DNA of 64,000 nt, from positions 186,001 through 250,000 of the forward strand of contig JALQBC010000010.1 in NCBI GenBank assembly GCA_023375675.1, in the 5' to 3' direction. Both the position numbers and the translations under genes were made by a program. Positions 1 through 9,889 of the stretch are shown here, one piece after another; positions within the stretch are counted from its first letter, which is position 1; each line of letters starts with the position of its first letter. The notes beneath the pieces were generated by a model. The model worked only from the letters and a program-made list of their open reading frames with translations, ran no database searches and was not told the DNA's origin. The stretch comes from Cytospora piceicola. Taxonomy: Eukaryota; Ascomycota; Sordariomycetes; Diaporthales; Cytosporaceae.

Positions 1-63
1 TCAATTATCTCTTCGGAGTGTTGCAACTCGCTTGGGACCCGGGTTCAATTCCCGGCGGGAGAG
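1..63 (+). tRNA. 3' part of a tRNA gene (5' end outside window)
   Basis: A T-arm is visible at 39-55: 5-bp stem CCGGG/CCCGG closing the 7-base loop TTCAATT. It is followed by a 7-base acceptor strand CGGGAGA (56-62) and a discriminator base, then a T run. The 5' half, including the D-arm and probably the anticodon, lies before base 1. The unusual stretch 1-33 may be an intron plus the 3' side of the anticodon arm, so I do not assign the amino acid. Confidence 0.6.
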
Positions 64-64
64 C

Positions 65-69
65 TTTTT
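65..69 (+). terminator. RNA polymerase III T-run terminator
   Basis: Five T residues follow the acceptor stem of the tRNA remnant by two bases, the usual RNA polymerase III stop. Only the run itself is seen. Confidence 0.5.
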
Positions 70-122
70 GCAGTCCGGCCATATACTGCTTGTTCACCTC
101 ACATATTTTTTACAATATTTGA

Positions 123-322
123 TACTACGAAAGACGTTGTTCAACTGACTCGATTTTGATCGAGCGTAGTTTGGTGGTTGGTTGTGAGAGAATAGCTTCC
201 GATGGGGTTATATACCATACGACAGTACCTTAGGGTATGCTTCTTGACTCGTGGTTATAAGGGCTGATCAGATACCGAAGGCTGGTCATGATACCCACAC
301 GACAGTCCTTCTAAGCTGTGAA
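123..322. repeat. Diverged dispersed repeat, copy A (interrupted by MITE)
   Basis: This stretch matches 8727-8913 over about 200 bases with small indels. Shared blocks include 'agcttccgat', 'ccatacgaca', 'atgcttcttgactc', 'accgaaggctggt' and 'cccacacgaca'. The match resumes after the inverted-repeat element at 918 (gtcaagac). A second partial unit starting 'actacgaaaga' follows at 932. It is non-coding and its origin is unknown. Confidence 0.7.
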
Positions 323-324
323 TA

Positions 325-915
325 CCCGTGGGCCCCACCCTGCTCGCTGTGCTGCCTACTACGTGCTGCGCCCGTAGTGGGTGCTAAAATCAGTCCGTAG
401 CCAATTTTAGTCCGTACACTAAATCGGCAGATAGTTCCTATTTTCCTTTCTACTTTTAACCTTTAATATCTTTATATATAAATTAGTTATAAAAATAATA
501 AAATTACTTTTAAATAGCTAAAAGCTTATATTATATATAATAAAAAGAATTATATAATAAGCTAACTTATATATATTATAATTATAAAAAGAAACTAAAT
601 TAACTTTACTTTCTAATATCCTTTTTTCTAAGTTAATATAAATAGTAATAAAGTAGAGAAAGTAATATTAATATATAGTAGAAAAAGAGCTATTAAATAA
701 TATATAGCTTATTATTATAAGTAGAGTAACTAAAAAGTTATTCTTAAAAGAAAAAGCGGGAGGAAAGCGCCTTAATTCCGATGTACTAACAGTTTTATAC
801 TTAGATTTAGTACAAATCTGTTCTGCGGACTGAAATTAGCCGCGGACTGATTTTAGCACCCACTACGGGCGCAGCACGTAGTGGGCAGCACAGCGAGCAG
901 GGTGGGGCCCACGGG
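325..915. mobile_element. MITE-like element with about 90-bp terminal inverted repeats, TA target
   Basis: The ends are near-perfect inverted copies of about 90 bp (325-414 and 826-915), starting CCCGTGGGCCCCACC. They flank an extremely AT-rich core (about 430-770). Dinucleotide TA sits directly outside both ends (323-324 and 916-917), as for Tc1/mariner-type insertion. No coding potential is visible, so it is non-autonomous. The paralogous repeat at 8911-8918 lacks the element and looks like an empty site. Confidence 0.8.
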
Positions 916-917
916 TA

Positions 918-1964
918 GTCAAGACTCAGCACTACGAAAGATGTGCCAATTGAACATTTGAATCTGTATAATAATCTGGTTGGTTTGTCACCACTCTTAT
1001 CTCCTGTTAGTAGCATACCTAACTAAGTATTTTACACGGAAGCGCAACTGTGATGAGCAGCGATAGGCAGGGTATGCCTTATAATAACATAGAAATACGC
1101 CCTTCAATTATAAATACAAAACATAAAATACAGTTTTAACTCTGATTATCATAGCTATATAAGGCAGGATGGATCGGTATAGCTAAGCCTATACATATAG
1201 CATTTCAGCAATATAGGTTACGTTTCAGTGACTTTTAAATTAATAGAGATATAACTAGTAATTAATAGCCTCAGTTTTTTTCTCGGCTTAAGAAAGAAAC
1301 CACCTGCGCATTTGGGTATCTATGGGTATAATTTAGTACTTGGAATCTATAGGCCGGGCATATAAATAGATGTTTACTCTCTCTGGTTGACCCATGACTA
1401 GGATCCTGGGTATAGTGCCGTTTAACGCTTAGATCTCCTAACCATTCATTATACGCAGGAAAGTGACGAGGGCGATAAGGAACAGTTTTTGCCTGTGGAA
1501 GGAAGCCCAGAGTGGGACGTGGGGTGGATGTGGGGTGAGGCCAGACATCTGCTGCCGTTTTATAACATACTGCCGGCAGGTCCTGATCGATACCAGTTCT
1601 ATGAGCGTCCGTCTAAGGTCTACGGCCGATGATGAAGATGGTTTCGGGTTGCACGCGATACTGGTTTAACGATTCTACTACTCCAGCCTCAAATTCTACA
1701 TGAACTCTAAATGCTCATACACGTATAGATTGCCCTCACCAATGAACATTGCCCACCTTATACCTAACGCAGCCTGATCATGGCTGCCCTTTGCCATCCG
1801 ACGTCTCCGAGCCTTTCAGCACGGTGAGAATGGTATCTAGGTAGGCCTCATTAAGTTATTATTACCTTTCTATGACGAGGATGAGTTCCTGGGCCGCCAA
1901 AAGTGTGGCGACGTCGATGGACTCTCGAATACAGCTTGCCACTTTCCAGACCAAACTATCTTCT
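918..1964. other. Intergenic, repeat-derived, no gene seen
   Basis: It begins with the remainder of the dispersed repeat (918-1017) and continues as AT-rich sequence without a convincing ORF. The last part is presumably the 3' flank of the CAP10-family gene. Confidence 0.5.
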
Positions 1965-4900
1965 CTACGGGGCATAACCAAGTTCTTCTCGGTTGTCGTC
2001 TACCAGTCTGCCCCACTCCAATAACAACCTGAACATGTAAACCTGCATGTCCTCTTTTCTCAACGCTTTCGCCGCCCAGTTGCGTCCTTCGCCAGCAATA
2101 TGCTGGGCTAAAGGTACCGGTGTTTCCGACTCGGTACTTACGACAATGTACTTACTCACAAGCCATATCACATCCCATATCCCGCTCAAACTAACATCCA
2201 GCGGTACGTAGTGTTTCCATGGATGCGTCCTTTCATCCATCCACGTGCGAAATAGGGTCGCTCTATACACAGTACTTTTGCTCTGTAAGAACGGCAAGAA
2301 TCGCCCCGAAAAGCCGACCCCGTCAAAGTCGATGAGGTGTCGGTGCAACCAGTGGTCCTGAAAGTCTACCGTTGGAGGATCTTGCGCCGTACCGTCGTGG
2401 CCGTAAAATGTAGACGCCATACTCTGGCAATAAGTCTGGTCACAGCGGGTGAACTTCCCGGTAAAGGAGATATCGACGGCCGGAGCATCGATCCGGGTTG
2501 ACAAGCCTGGCCGAGCCGTCTTCGCGAGGTTGACGGCTCGCGCCCTCATAAACCCGGGCCAAGTGTTCCCGGCAAAGCCGTCCGAGCTTGAACCGCGCCA
2601 GAAAATGGTATCAGCTTTGGTCTCCCACTCTATGTCTTTGATGTCGTCCACAGCCACCTTGTCGACGAAGTTCCACGGGCTCGGCACGAGGATATCATTG
2701 AACCCGCCCGCTCTGCTTTGGCTGAAAATGGGCATTGCATGTTGCGTTATGGCAAGCCCACTCCTAGGAGAGAGAAGGAAGCCGTGCATTTGAGCTAGGT
2801 CGGGTCGATTGCATAAGTCCGGTACAGACGCGATGACACCACCTCGAGCTTCAGCCATTGCGCGATTTCCATCCCACCATCTATATCGCAGCGCAGCAGA
2901 ATTGGGAGGGCACGTCGGCGCGATCCACTCATCAAAAACACCCAATTTGGGGTCCTTCTCGTTGAAGTACTCGGAGCGACGAGTTTCGCCATGCTCGAAC
3001 GCGTCATCATCCCACGGCGGATCAGCTGCCTTGCTGAAAAGCTTACGCAAGGGATAGCTGTCAGCCTCCGGCGTAGACGACAGCTTGGCGAGATCGTGAG
3101 CGGGTATTGCCACACGACACTCATCGTCAAGATTGAACACGAGGTCCATGTCGGGAAGCTTGGCTGCAAACGGCTCAATCATTGCTTTCCATGCCTCTAC
3201 CATCCACCTGTGTGTTGGCTGAGTGTTTGGGCCCATCTCCACACTACCACCGCGAATCCGCAGTCCTCCAAGACCAAGACCCGTTTGCGCGAGCAGGTGG
3301 CTTGTCCGCGACCGCAGCTCAGCAGGCGTTAGCCCCCAAAAGGGCTTCAAGTCACTGTGGATTTGGTCGAAGATGTCGATGATCGGTGAGTTATGTGCAA
3401 CGGCGAAGCTAAACCACTCGTCAAACTTCGGTGGCGGGGGCAGTCCGTACCGTGCTTTGTACACAACGGCCGCCTCGCGGGCGCTGTGGCTTGTCCCGGC
3501 GTGATTAATCCAGTCGTCCGAGGCCAGCTGTCCGTTTTCAATGATGCTGATGGGGTCCAGCGGTTGCGAAAACGTCGAGCGGGTGAGATTGGCGGCGAGA
3601 AAGAGGGTGATGATGATAAAGCACATCGTTAGGCGCTTTTGATGCTGCGGTTTCTCTGCGGATGAGAAGGGCCAGTCCTCGGTGTCGAGGCGGATTGTAT
3701 CTCGAGCAAGGAATGCCAAGCATATTACAGCAAATAGGCCTAAAATTACGGCTATCGCAGGTATGGGGTATGCGACACCATATCCAGTAATGGGTTGTGA
3801 AGTGTAAAGTGTTGCTGTTAATGTAGCGACGCCTATAAGGGCTAAAGTAGTTGGTGCTAGGTAGGCTAGGAGATATAACCCGGACAGGAGGACGCCAGCA
3901 GCTACAAGGCTGTTCAAAAAGAGGTTTCTGACGACAAGGCCTCGAAAAGCTGAGGTTGCTGCTATTTCCCTCAGGCTTGATGTCGCCAATGGCGAAGTGA
4001 CTGCGAGGGCAAACAGCATAGCCAGCGCTGCAAGAACACAACTCACAGCTAGGCGACCTACATGGGCCTTAGATGTCGACGTTTCATCTGACTGGAAGGC
4101 TCTTCTCCTTTGTCGGCTCGCCAGGAACAGCGCACTGGCATCGAAAACTTGGACCAAGAGCTCGACGAGACCTGCTGCAGTGCCGGTGGGGCAGACCATT
4201 CCGGTGTTTGGCTTCGTGGTGAGGGCGAGAAGCCTGTTTGCCAAAACAGCCCAGGCAAAAGCAAGGACGAAGTGGCGAGTGGGAAAATGCTGCCTAAGCT
4301 CCGTCTGCTTCTTGGTAGTTACTGGTGTGCCGGTATAGGCGTGCTTGTTGGGCCACGACCATTGCACGAGAATGAGTACTGCGGGAAGGAGCAATATCTA
4401 GCAGATCGAGGTTCAGTATGCGTTTCTTTACACCCGGCAGCCTTCCTCTCAGGCTTGCAATCTTGGTGTCGAAGACTTACGAAACCTCCCTGGGGAGTGC
4501 ACTGTGCCCACCAAAGCGCCTCGCGGGAAAGAAAGGCTCTCACCACCATTGCGGCAGAGACGCCCAGAACATAAAAGATGTCGGTCCTCGTCCGGCTCTG
4601 CGCGACATCACGCCAACATTGTATGCCTGAAGAAAGCTGTGCTCCAGAAATCCACCTCAGGTGGAGAAGAAGGACAAGGCCAGTCCATAATAAGCTAAAT
4701 GCGGAGAGGACGACAGGTCGTTCTGTGGCTTCAATATTAGCCCTGTGCAATACCTCGCCAGCCTGTGTTCTGTTCGGAACATGACTCTGCCAAGAAGAAC
4801 TCACCCAGGGAGGTTGTTGTCAAATGGGCGCACGAAGTGAAGAAGATGCCCAGAACGAAGATACTACAGCTACAGTCAGCTATGTGAAATCAGGAGGTTT

Positions 4901-4982
4901 GTTTCCTAGTGTATCTTGAGGGAAGGACTGACCACAACGCAAATGACTGTTTCGCCCCCACAGCCCCGAGCGCGTCCAGCAT
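1965..4982 (-). CDS. Polytopic membrane protein with CAP10 (GT90) glycosyltransferase domain
   Basis: Four exons join in frame: 4982-4933, 4869-4805, 4722-4481 and 4397-1965, giving about 929 residues. The introns are 63, 82 and 83 bp with GT..AG ends; the middle one has a CTAAT branch-like motif. The first ~330 residues hold many hydrophobic segments (for example FVLAFAWAVLANRLLAL and LTMCFIIITLFLAANL). The C-terminal third is a CAP10 domain with DTIFWRGSSSDGF, the FDGVGFSGRFLPFLQSKS stretch and the WKHYVPLD motif. Members of this family (GT90; cryptococcal CAP10/CAP64, animal POGLUT) transfer xylose or glucose in the secretory pathway. Membrane location in ER/Golgi is inferred. The 3' exon is one long uninterrupted frame, with no sign of RIP despite the transposon-rich surroundings. 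The exact 5' exons are my reconstruction; an alternative 5' ORF lies at 5003-5293. Confidence 0.85.
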
Positions 4983-6221
4983 AGCGCGTGGGTTCTTGGG
5001 TGTTATCCACGGGCGACAACGGATATAAGAAACAGCACAACCAGCGGCAGAATGGAATCAACTTTTCTTACCAAATCGAAAGAAACAGGATGTAGACAAT
5101 AAAACGGATTGGAACAGCTATTGCCGAGACCGGTGGCAAGACAGGATAAAAGGACTAGAAAGGTTTCTTCGTTATAGCACTGCGTAGGCAGGCAGCTACG
5201 AGCGGGGGATGATCCCGTCCACTGTAGTTTCGCTTGATCAGACATGGAAGAACCTAGTTCCGATGCACCCAATGACGTCCTGCTGTGGTACATGTTGAAG
5301 CCCCAGAGCCCCTATCCGCCAGTGACCGCCAAAACACATAGCTTTCACTAGCGCTCAATCCTGCGGAACTGCAAGTGTATATATTCGGGCCTGATCGGCA
5401 AGTAAGCTGAGGTATTTTTACTATATGTACATACCTACCTAGGTGCCTAAGTATGTAATCAATCAGTAACTCGGCCCCTGTGTGCGTGAAGGCTATACAG
5501 GAGTGACCCTCTATAGTGCGCCTTGGTATTCTCAGCTATTCCTCAATCCTCAACCAACGTTGAATGTTTCACACTAAATTCTCACTTCAAAAGACAGACA
5601 CTTGCACAGATGCAATAACGTGGGTCTGACTGATAAGCTTCACCGCTCTTTATTTATGGGTCATTGAGTGTAACATGCTGCTCGTGTGCCTTTCGTGACA
5701 TTTCTGGAAGAACAGCAAGCTTGGGTGAAACGCGCAGCGTAATGTTTGGACCTCGGACTTCTATGTTGTATACTGCGCTATCTCAGTCCCTAAGATCGAG
5801 GATCGCAAACCGTGAAGTAGGATAGATCGATACAATGAATGGCAGAGGGATCTAATCATGGGGGAATTTTCATCCTGCAGGAAGATCCAGGTTGCATATC
5901 AAGTACAACGTATAATTACTACCCTAGGGTATCTAAGCTGTATTCCTGAAGGGCAGGCAGGCTATATTGCAACACATACATCAATGATAGTATACGGTCA
6001 AGTAGATAACCCCCCATTTATCATATCCCTTTGTATCATTAAACCCCCATTCAGCATGTATATCTCGAGGATGGATTAATAGATAATATATGTAACCCCT
6101 TGCCCCTATGTATATATCATATGAACCCCCATTCATCATATAATTCAAGGTTGCCTTGGATGGTGGCTATAATAAATGGGGGGTATCTACTGTACCGTCA
6201 ACTGGTGCTGTGCAGATCATT
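4983..6221. other. Intergenic, no gene supported
   Basis: This covers the promoter side of the CAP10-family gene and AT-rich sequence. Short imperfect repeats of 'aacccccatt(c/t)atcat' occur at about 6008, 6043 and 6125. A hydrophobic 96-codon ORF at 5003-5293 (-) could be an alternative first exon, but it does not join cleanly. Confidence 0.4.
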
Positions 6222-6520
6222 TGTTGTGTATACTTGTAAAAGATACGAGGTGCAAGGCGCTGTGTGATTGTCACCAGTTTTCCAGAAGATATAGATTATT
6301 TCAGGCTGGTAGTGATGAAGATGGACAAGGAGGATGAGTGAAGGTGGAGAAGGAGGATGAGTTGTAAAAAATACGAGGTGCAGGTGTTGTGTAACTGTCA
6401 CCAGCTCTCCAGAAGAGGTAGATTACTTCAGGCTGGGAGGATTACATATGTAGTGAGGGTGGAGAAAGGAGGATGAGTGGAGGTGGAGAAGGAGGATGAC
6501 TGAAGGTGGAGAATGAGGAT
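6222..6520. repeat. Local duplication plus GA-rich minisatellite
   Basis: About 90 bp at 6226-6313 recur diverged at 6361-6446; shared blocks are 'aatacgaggtgca', 'ctgtcaccag' and 'ttcaggctggga'. Both copies are followed by units of 'ggtggagaaggaggatgag' (about 6320-6360 and 6457-6520). It lies upstream of the cysteine-rich protein gene. Confidence 0.7.
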
Positions 6521-6717
6521 GAGTAGCCAGGCTGGTAGCCGTTCCTCAAACTCCTCCTTCGGGCCCATAGCCCACCTTTGCGGCTGACTGCTAAATTCGG
6601 TCGGCCGATTTTCTTCGAATAGCTAACCTCGAGGCTCGAGCAATACAATTTAGGCATCAGGGGGGAGTTCCGTAAGGATCGGGATGTTGATACAGCAAAC
6701 TAGCCAGAAGAATTCAA

Positions 6718-6724
6718 TATATAA
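6718..6724 (+). promoter_or_regulatory. TATA box of the cysteine-rich protein gene
   Basis: TATATAA lies 158 bp before the ATG and is followed by a CT-rich leader (about 6745-6881) ending in 'ccaacaaaATG', the arrangement common for strongly expressed fungal secreted-protein genes. It is a motif match only. Confidence 0.5.
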
Positions 6725-6881
6725 GTATCGGTCAGAAGGCTGTAAACCACTCTATCCTTCTCAGCAAACCACTTCAACTCACCTTCTGGATCAAACTTCC
6801 TCATCAAACTTCCTTACAAACCTTCATCACTAAATCATCTTCACCAATATTCCATCTTCATCAACCTTCTCGACCAACAAA

Positions 6882-7070
6882 ATGCGTTTCATCACCATCG
6901 CCGCCGCTGTCCTTTCCGCCATGACCATGGCGAGTGCCACCCACGTGTCTTGCACAGGTGGCCTCTCCGATACCAACAAGTGCGAGAAGACATACTGCCA
7001 CTGTGACGAATACGTTCTCACCTGCGAGGCCGGAACCACATGCGCATCCTCGTGTATCTGCGCTGCTTAA
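6882..7070 (+). CDS. Small secreted cysteine-rich protein (effector-type candidate)
   Basis: This is a single-exon 62-residue ORF. The N-terminus is a clear signal peptide (MRFITIAAAVLSAMTMASA), with likely cleavage before THVSC. The mature part of about 43 residues has eight cysteines (SC, KC, YC, HC, TC, TC, SC, IC), an even number consistent with four disulfides. A TATA box and a pyrimidine-rich leader lie upstream. The gene is alone between repeats and close to the RIP-damaged retroelement, a position where plant-pathogen effectors are often found. I do not recognise the family and infer no activity; antimicrobial-peptide-like or effector roles are both possible. Confidence 0.75.
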   Translation: MRFITIAAAVLSAMTMASATHVSCTGGLSDTNKCEKTYCHCDEYVLTCEAGTTCASSCICAA

Positions 7071-8216
7071 AGATTGCTGTATGTATGGATCCCTCCAGTG
7101 CTCCTATCGAAGTTTATTGTTTACTGTGATACTAATGTTATTACAGCAGCAACATACCAACCAAGGTGAAGGGAGTGTGGTAAAGAGCATGTGATGGCAG
7201 GCTTGGTACATATGTAGTATAGGTTGGATTGAAAACAGTCGGGCGGTAGATTCAAACCATCTGGGCAGGCACTGGGATGCATTCAACATGCCACTCATTG
7301 AATAATGAGCTCCCGCCTTCCGATCTCTGCGTCGCTGGATTCTTAATATTATATCAGAAAATGCGTGTGTACTTGTTGTCCCAATTCTTCTTTTATTGCT
7401 CAAGTGTCTTCTATGATATACTTTGCATTGCCCTACATAAAAACAACCAATCCTGCTGCCCTGTCCAGGGCATCTGGAAATATTGCACAAGCTACTCCAG
7501 GGCACTTATCAGATAGGCGGGATACCGTGTCAATCTTACCTAGGTAGTCACGCAAGCACTTGAGGTCACGGAATGAACAAAGGGAAAAACAGAATAACTG
7601 CCTCAGTATATATTCATCAGTCGCATGGTATACTTGGCGTCTTCTTGGTCCCAGACCAGTTGTCCCAAGGTTGCAGCAGTACGGCCGATCACTTTGAATA
7701 CTACCTCCCAATTATGAACTATTCGAGACTGCCTGGTATCTGCTCTCATTGGCTGCGTTCTGTCTGAAATGCGTTCCCAAGGTCAAGTCTGGTCCGAAGC
7801 AGCATGACCCAGAAGCTGTGAAAATGGGGGGGGGGGGGGGGCGCCACTGGTTCGAACCTTCAGTCTGATCAACAGACCTACAGTGAATGTAATATGTACC
7901 AACGTTCTGCAGATCATCAGAGAGATCGTCAATTCTATGTATGTACCGGGTGGTAGGCCGAATATCAATCACCCTGTCCGGTATCTCTGGCTCGTGCTTA
8001 TTGTGGACCGTACCTACTTAGGTAGGTATCGTCAATCCTTTTGCTGTAAGAAGTACCGGAGGGACATCTGGACTCGTGCATCTGTATCACAATACCAGTC
8101 CGGGGTGTTATATTTACCCATCCGATTAAATAGTTGTGATTTATTTTGCAGCCTGCTAACTGTAATATATGTAGTAGCAAGGCTGCCAAACTTCCCCCAC
8201 ACCAATCAAGTACAAG
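7071..8216. other. Intergenic, no gene supported
   Basis: 3' flank of the cysteine-rich gene, then unassigned sequence. A 16-17 base poly-G run lies at about 7826-7841. Several short ORFs overlap in different frames with no recognisable domain. Confidence 0.4.
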
Positions 8217-8251
8217 CCCCACCGAGCCCTATGTAGTGGCGCTCGGTGGGG
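8217..8251. repeat. Perfect 11-bp hairpin
   Basis: CCCCACCGAGC (8217-8227) is matched exactly by GCTCGGTGGGG (8241-8251) across a 13-base loop. It stands just before the 190-bp inverted-repeat element and has no associated gene. Confidence 0.8.
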
Positions 8252-8288
8252 TCTTAAGGATCAGAGGATCTGCTACCCAGTGACCGTA

Positions 8289-8478
8289 CAGGGCGCCAGG
8301 ATTACAATTACTAGTATGGTCCACCTGTGGAGGGGATCAACAATACTGAGTGCTGTGGGCGAATCTTTGTGCGATATGAAGTCCTGATCTTCTATCGACC
8401 CAATTCTCAAGGCCTTCGAGCAAATCGGTAGGCCTTGTCCCCGTGGACCGTACTAGTAATTATAATCCTGGCGCCCTG
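8289..8478. mobile_element. 190-bp MITE with 36-bp terminal inverted repeats, TA target
   Basis: The arms 8289-8324 and 8443-8478 (starting CAGGGCGCCAGGATTA) match as inverted repeats at 34 of 36 positions, and both differences are C/T transitions. TA flanks each end (8287-8288 and 8479-8480). There is no coding capacity. The size, CAG start and TA target fit a non-autonomous Tc1/mariner derivative. Confidence 0.8.
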
Positions 8479-8726
8479 TATTTTCAGCCAACCGAAACCA
8501 CCCCTGGGGTCGTATTATCAACCGATCAATTGCCGTCCACGACCTTACACACTGGCCGTTTGCTGTTTGCAACCAGTTGACTATCACGGCGCGTTCCTAA
8601 ACGCAATGGAGATGGTTCGAGCCCGCCGTCGGCTTGCTTCCAGTTCGAGCTGTATCATCAATTCTACTTCGTCGCCCTTTCCTACCACGGTCTTGTATAC
8701 TGACCACGTACTACGTACTACTACGA

Positions 8727-8926
8727 ATGACCCTATCCAAATGACCCGATTGAGATCGAGTGTGGTTTGGTGACTGGTTGTGAGTGAACAGCTTCCGATA
8801 GGGTTACTGGTATAAACCATACGACATTATGCTTCTTGACTCATGGGGTTGCAAGGGCACCGAAGGCTGGTTGATCATGAAGACCCACACGACAAGTCCC
8901 TCCAAGCTGCGAACGGTCAAGACTTG
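8727..8926. repeat. Diverged dispersed repeat, copy B (uninterrupted)
   Basis: This is the homologue of 123-322 plus 918-925. At 8911-8918 it reads 'gaacggtcaa' where copy A has 'gaa-TA-[element]-TA-gtcaa'. It therefore shows the unoccupied state, with CG in place of the TA target. Confidence 0.7.
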
Positions 8927-9499
8927 GCTGGCATTGTTTACTTCCAGCGTCCAGGGCTTCAAAAAAACGATCTGAACAACTACGGTACCTGAAAACCCAT
9001 TCCCTACTCTACTGACAGATTCTGGATCCATGGACATGGGCAGCTTTTTCTATGACCTTCCCTGATGCCTTGGGTAAGTATTCTCAGACACAGCACAACA
9101 TGATGGGCACAGGTGCAAACCGAGCTGGGGGTGCTGCATTGTCATCTACCGTACCGGTAGTGCTGGCAGCCCTGGAGTAGCATCGACAACGTCACGCTTG
9201 TCCAAATGAACTTCTGTGACCTAAGATGCAATAAAATTCAGATGGTTCAGACGGGTGGTGTGGATAAGGTAGCAGACACTGAAAATTGTATGGATTTGGA
9301 CTTGGCTGTGGTGGGACACCCAAAGCTTGATATCGCCTACCTACAACGACCAGCTACTGTCGGCCCAACCCAGTGCCTTCCATCACACTCAGTGAAACAA
9401 CCCCGTATGAAAGAAAAAAAATCCGCCAAATGAAGACCCCCATGAAGAAGAGAAGAAAAAAAACTGAGCCATGGCCACCCTGACTGGCAGCTCACTCAC
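8927..9499. other. Intergenic, no gene supported
   Basis: Sequence between the dispersed repeat and the retroelement target site. Only short unsupported ORFs are present (for example 9206-9433). Confidence 0.4.
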
Positions 9500-9504
9500 T
9501 CAAC

Positions 9505-9693
9505 TATCAGGTATCAACACGAGCTGGATCTAACTGAAAAACAGGCACGATAGCATGTATGATACAGTCTTCAATTCCAGTATGGGTATGTTGTTATTGT
9601 CTGGAGAGAAAAGAAGAAACTAACTAACTAACTGGAAGGGAAGGAAATGGTATTTAGGGTGGCTAGCTAAAGTAGCTTACGTAAGCCCTGACA
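9505..9693 (-). repeat. 3' LTR of the retroelement
   Basis: It matches the copy at 24725-24913 at about 94%; all eleven or so differences I count are transitions. It is preceded by TCAAC at 9500-9504. Confidence 0.9.
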
Positions 9694-9695
9694 TA

Positions 9696-9703
9696 CCCCC
9701 CTC
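9696..9703 (-). other. Polypurine tract
   Basis: Read on the minus strand, GAGGGGGG lies two bases before the TGTCAG start of the 3' LTR. This is the expected position for priming plus-strand DNA synthesis and supports minus-strand orientation. Confidence 0.7.
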
Positions 9704-9889
9704 GTGAAATAAGACGATCATGTCTTTATAATGCTTTTATCCTTTGTCTTTTGTCTTTTGTCCTTCCTTTGTCCTTTGACCTTGTTTCCTCCGTTTCTTT
9801 ATCGCTCATATCGCTTATATCGCGTATTATAGCGTTCTAATATCCGTACCCTTACTTTCTCCTTGCTCGTATCTATCCTATGTCGCTAT

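Noticed and set aside
5003..5293. 96-codon minus-strand ORF as a first exon of the CAP10-family gene
   Set aside because: No donor gives an in-frame join, whereas starting at 4982 with three GT..AG introns keeps frame throughout.
7830..7910. tRNA-like 'ggttcgaacc' box with a possible anticodon hairpin on the minus strand
   Set aside because: The T-stem does not pair and no acceptor stem is visible, so it is probably chance or a degraded remnant.
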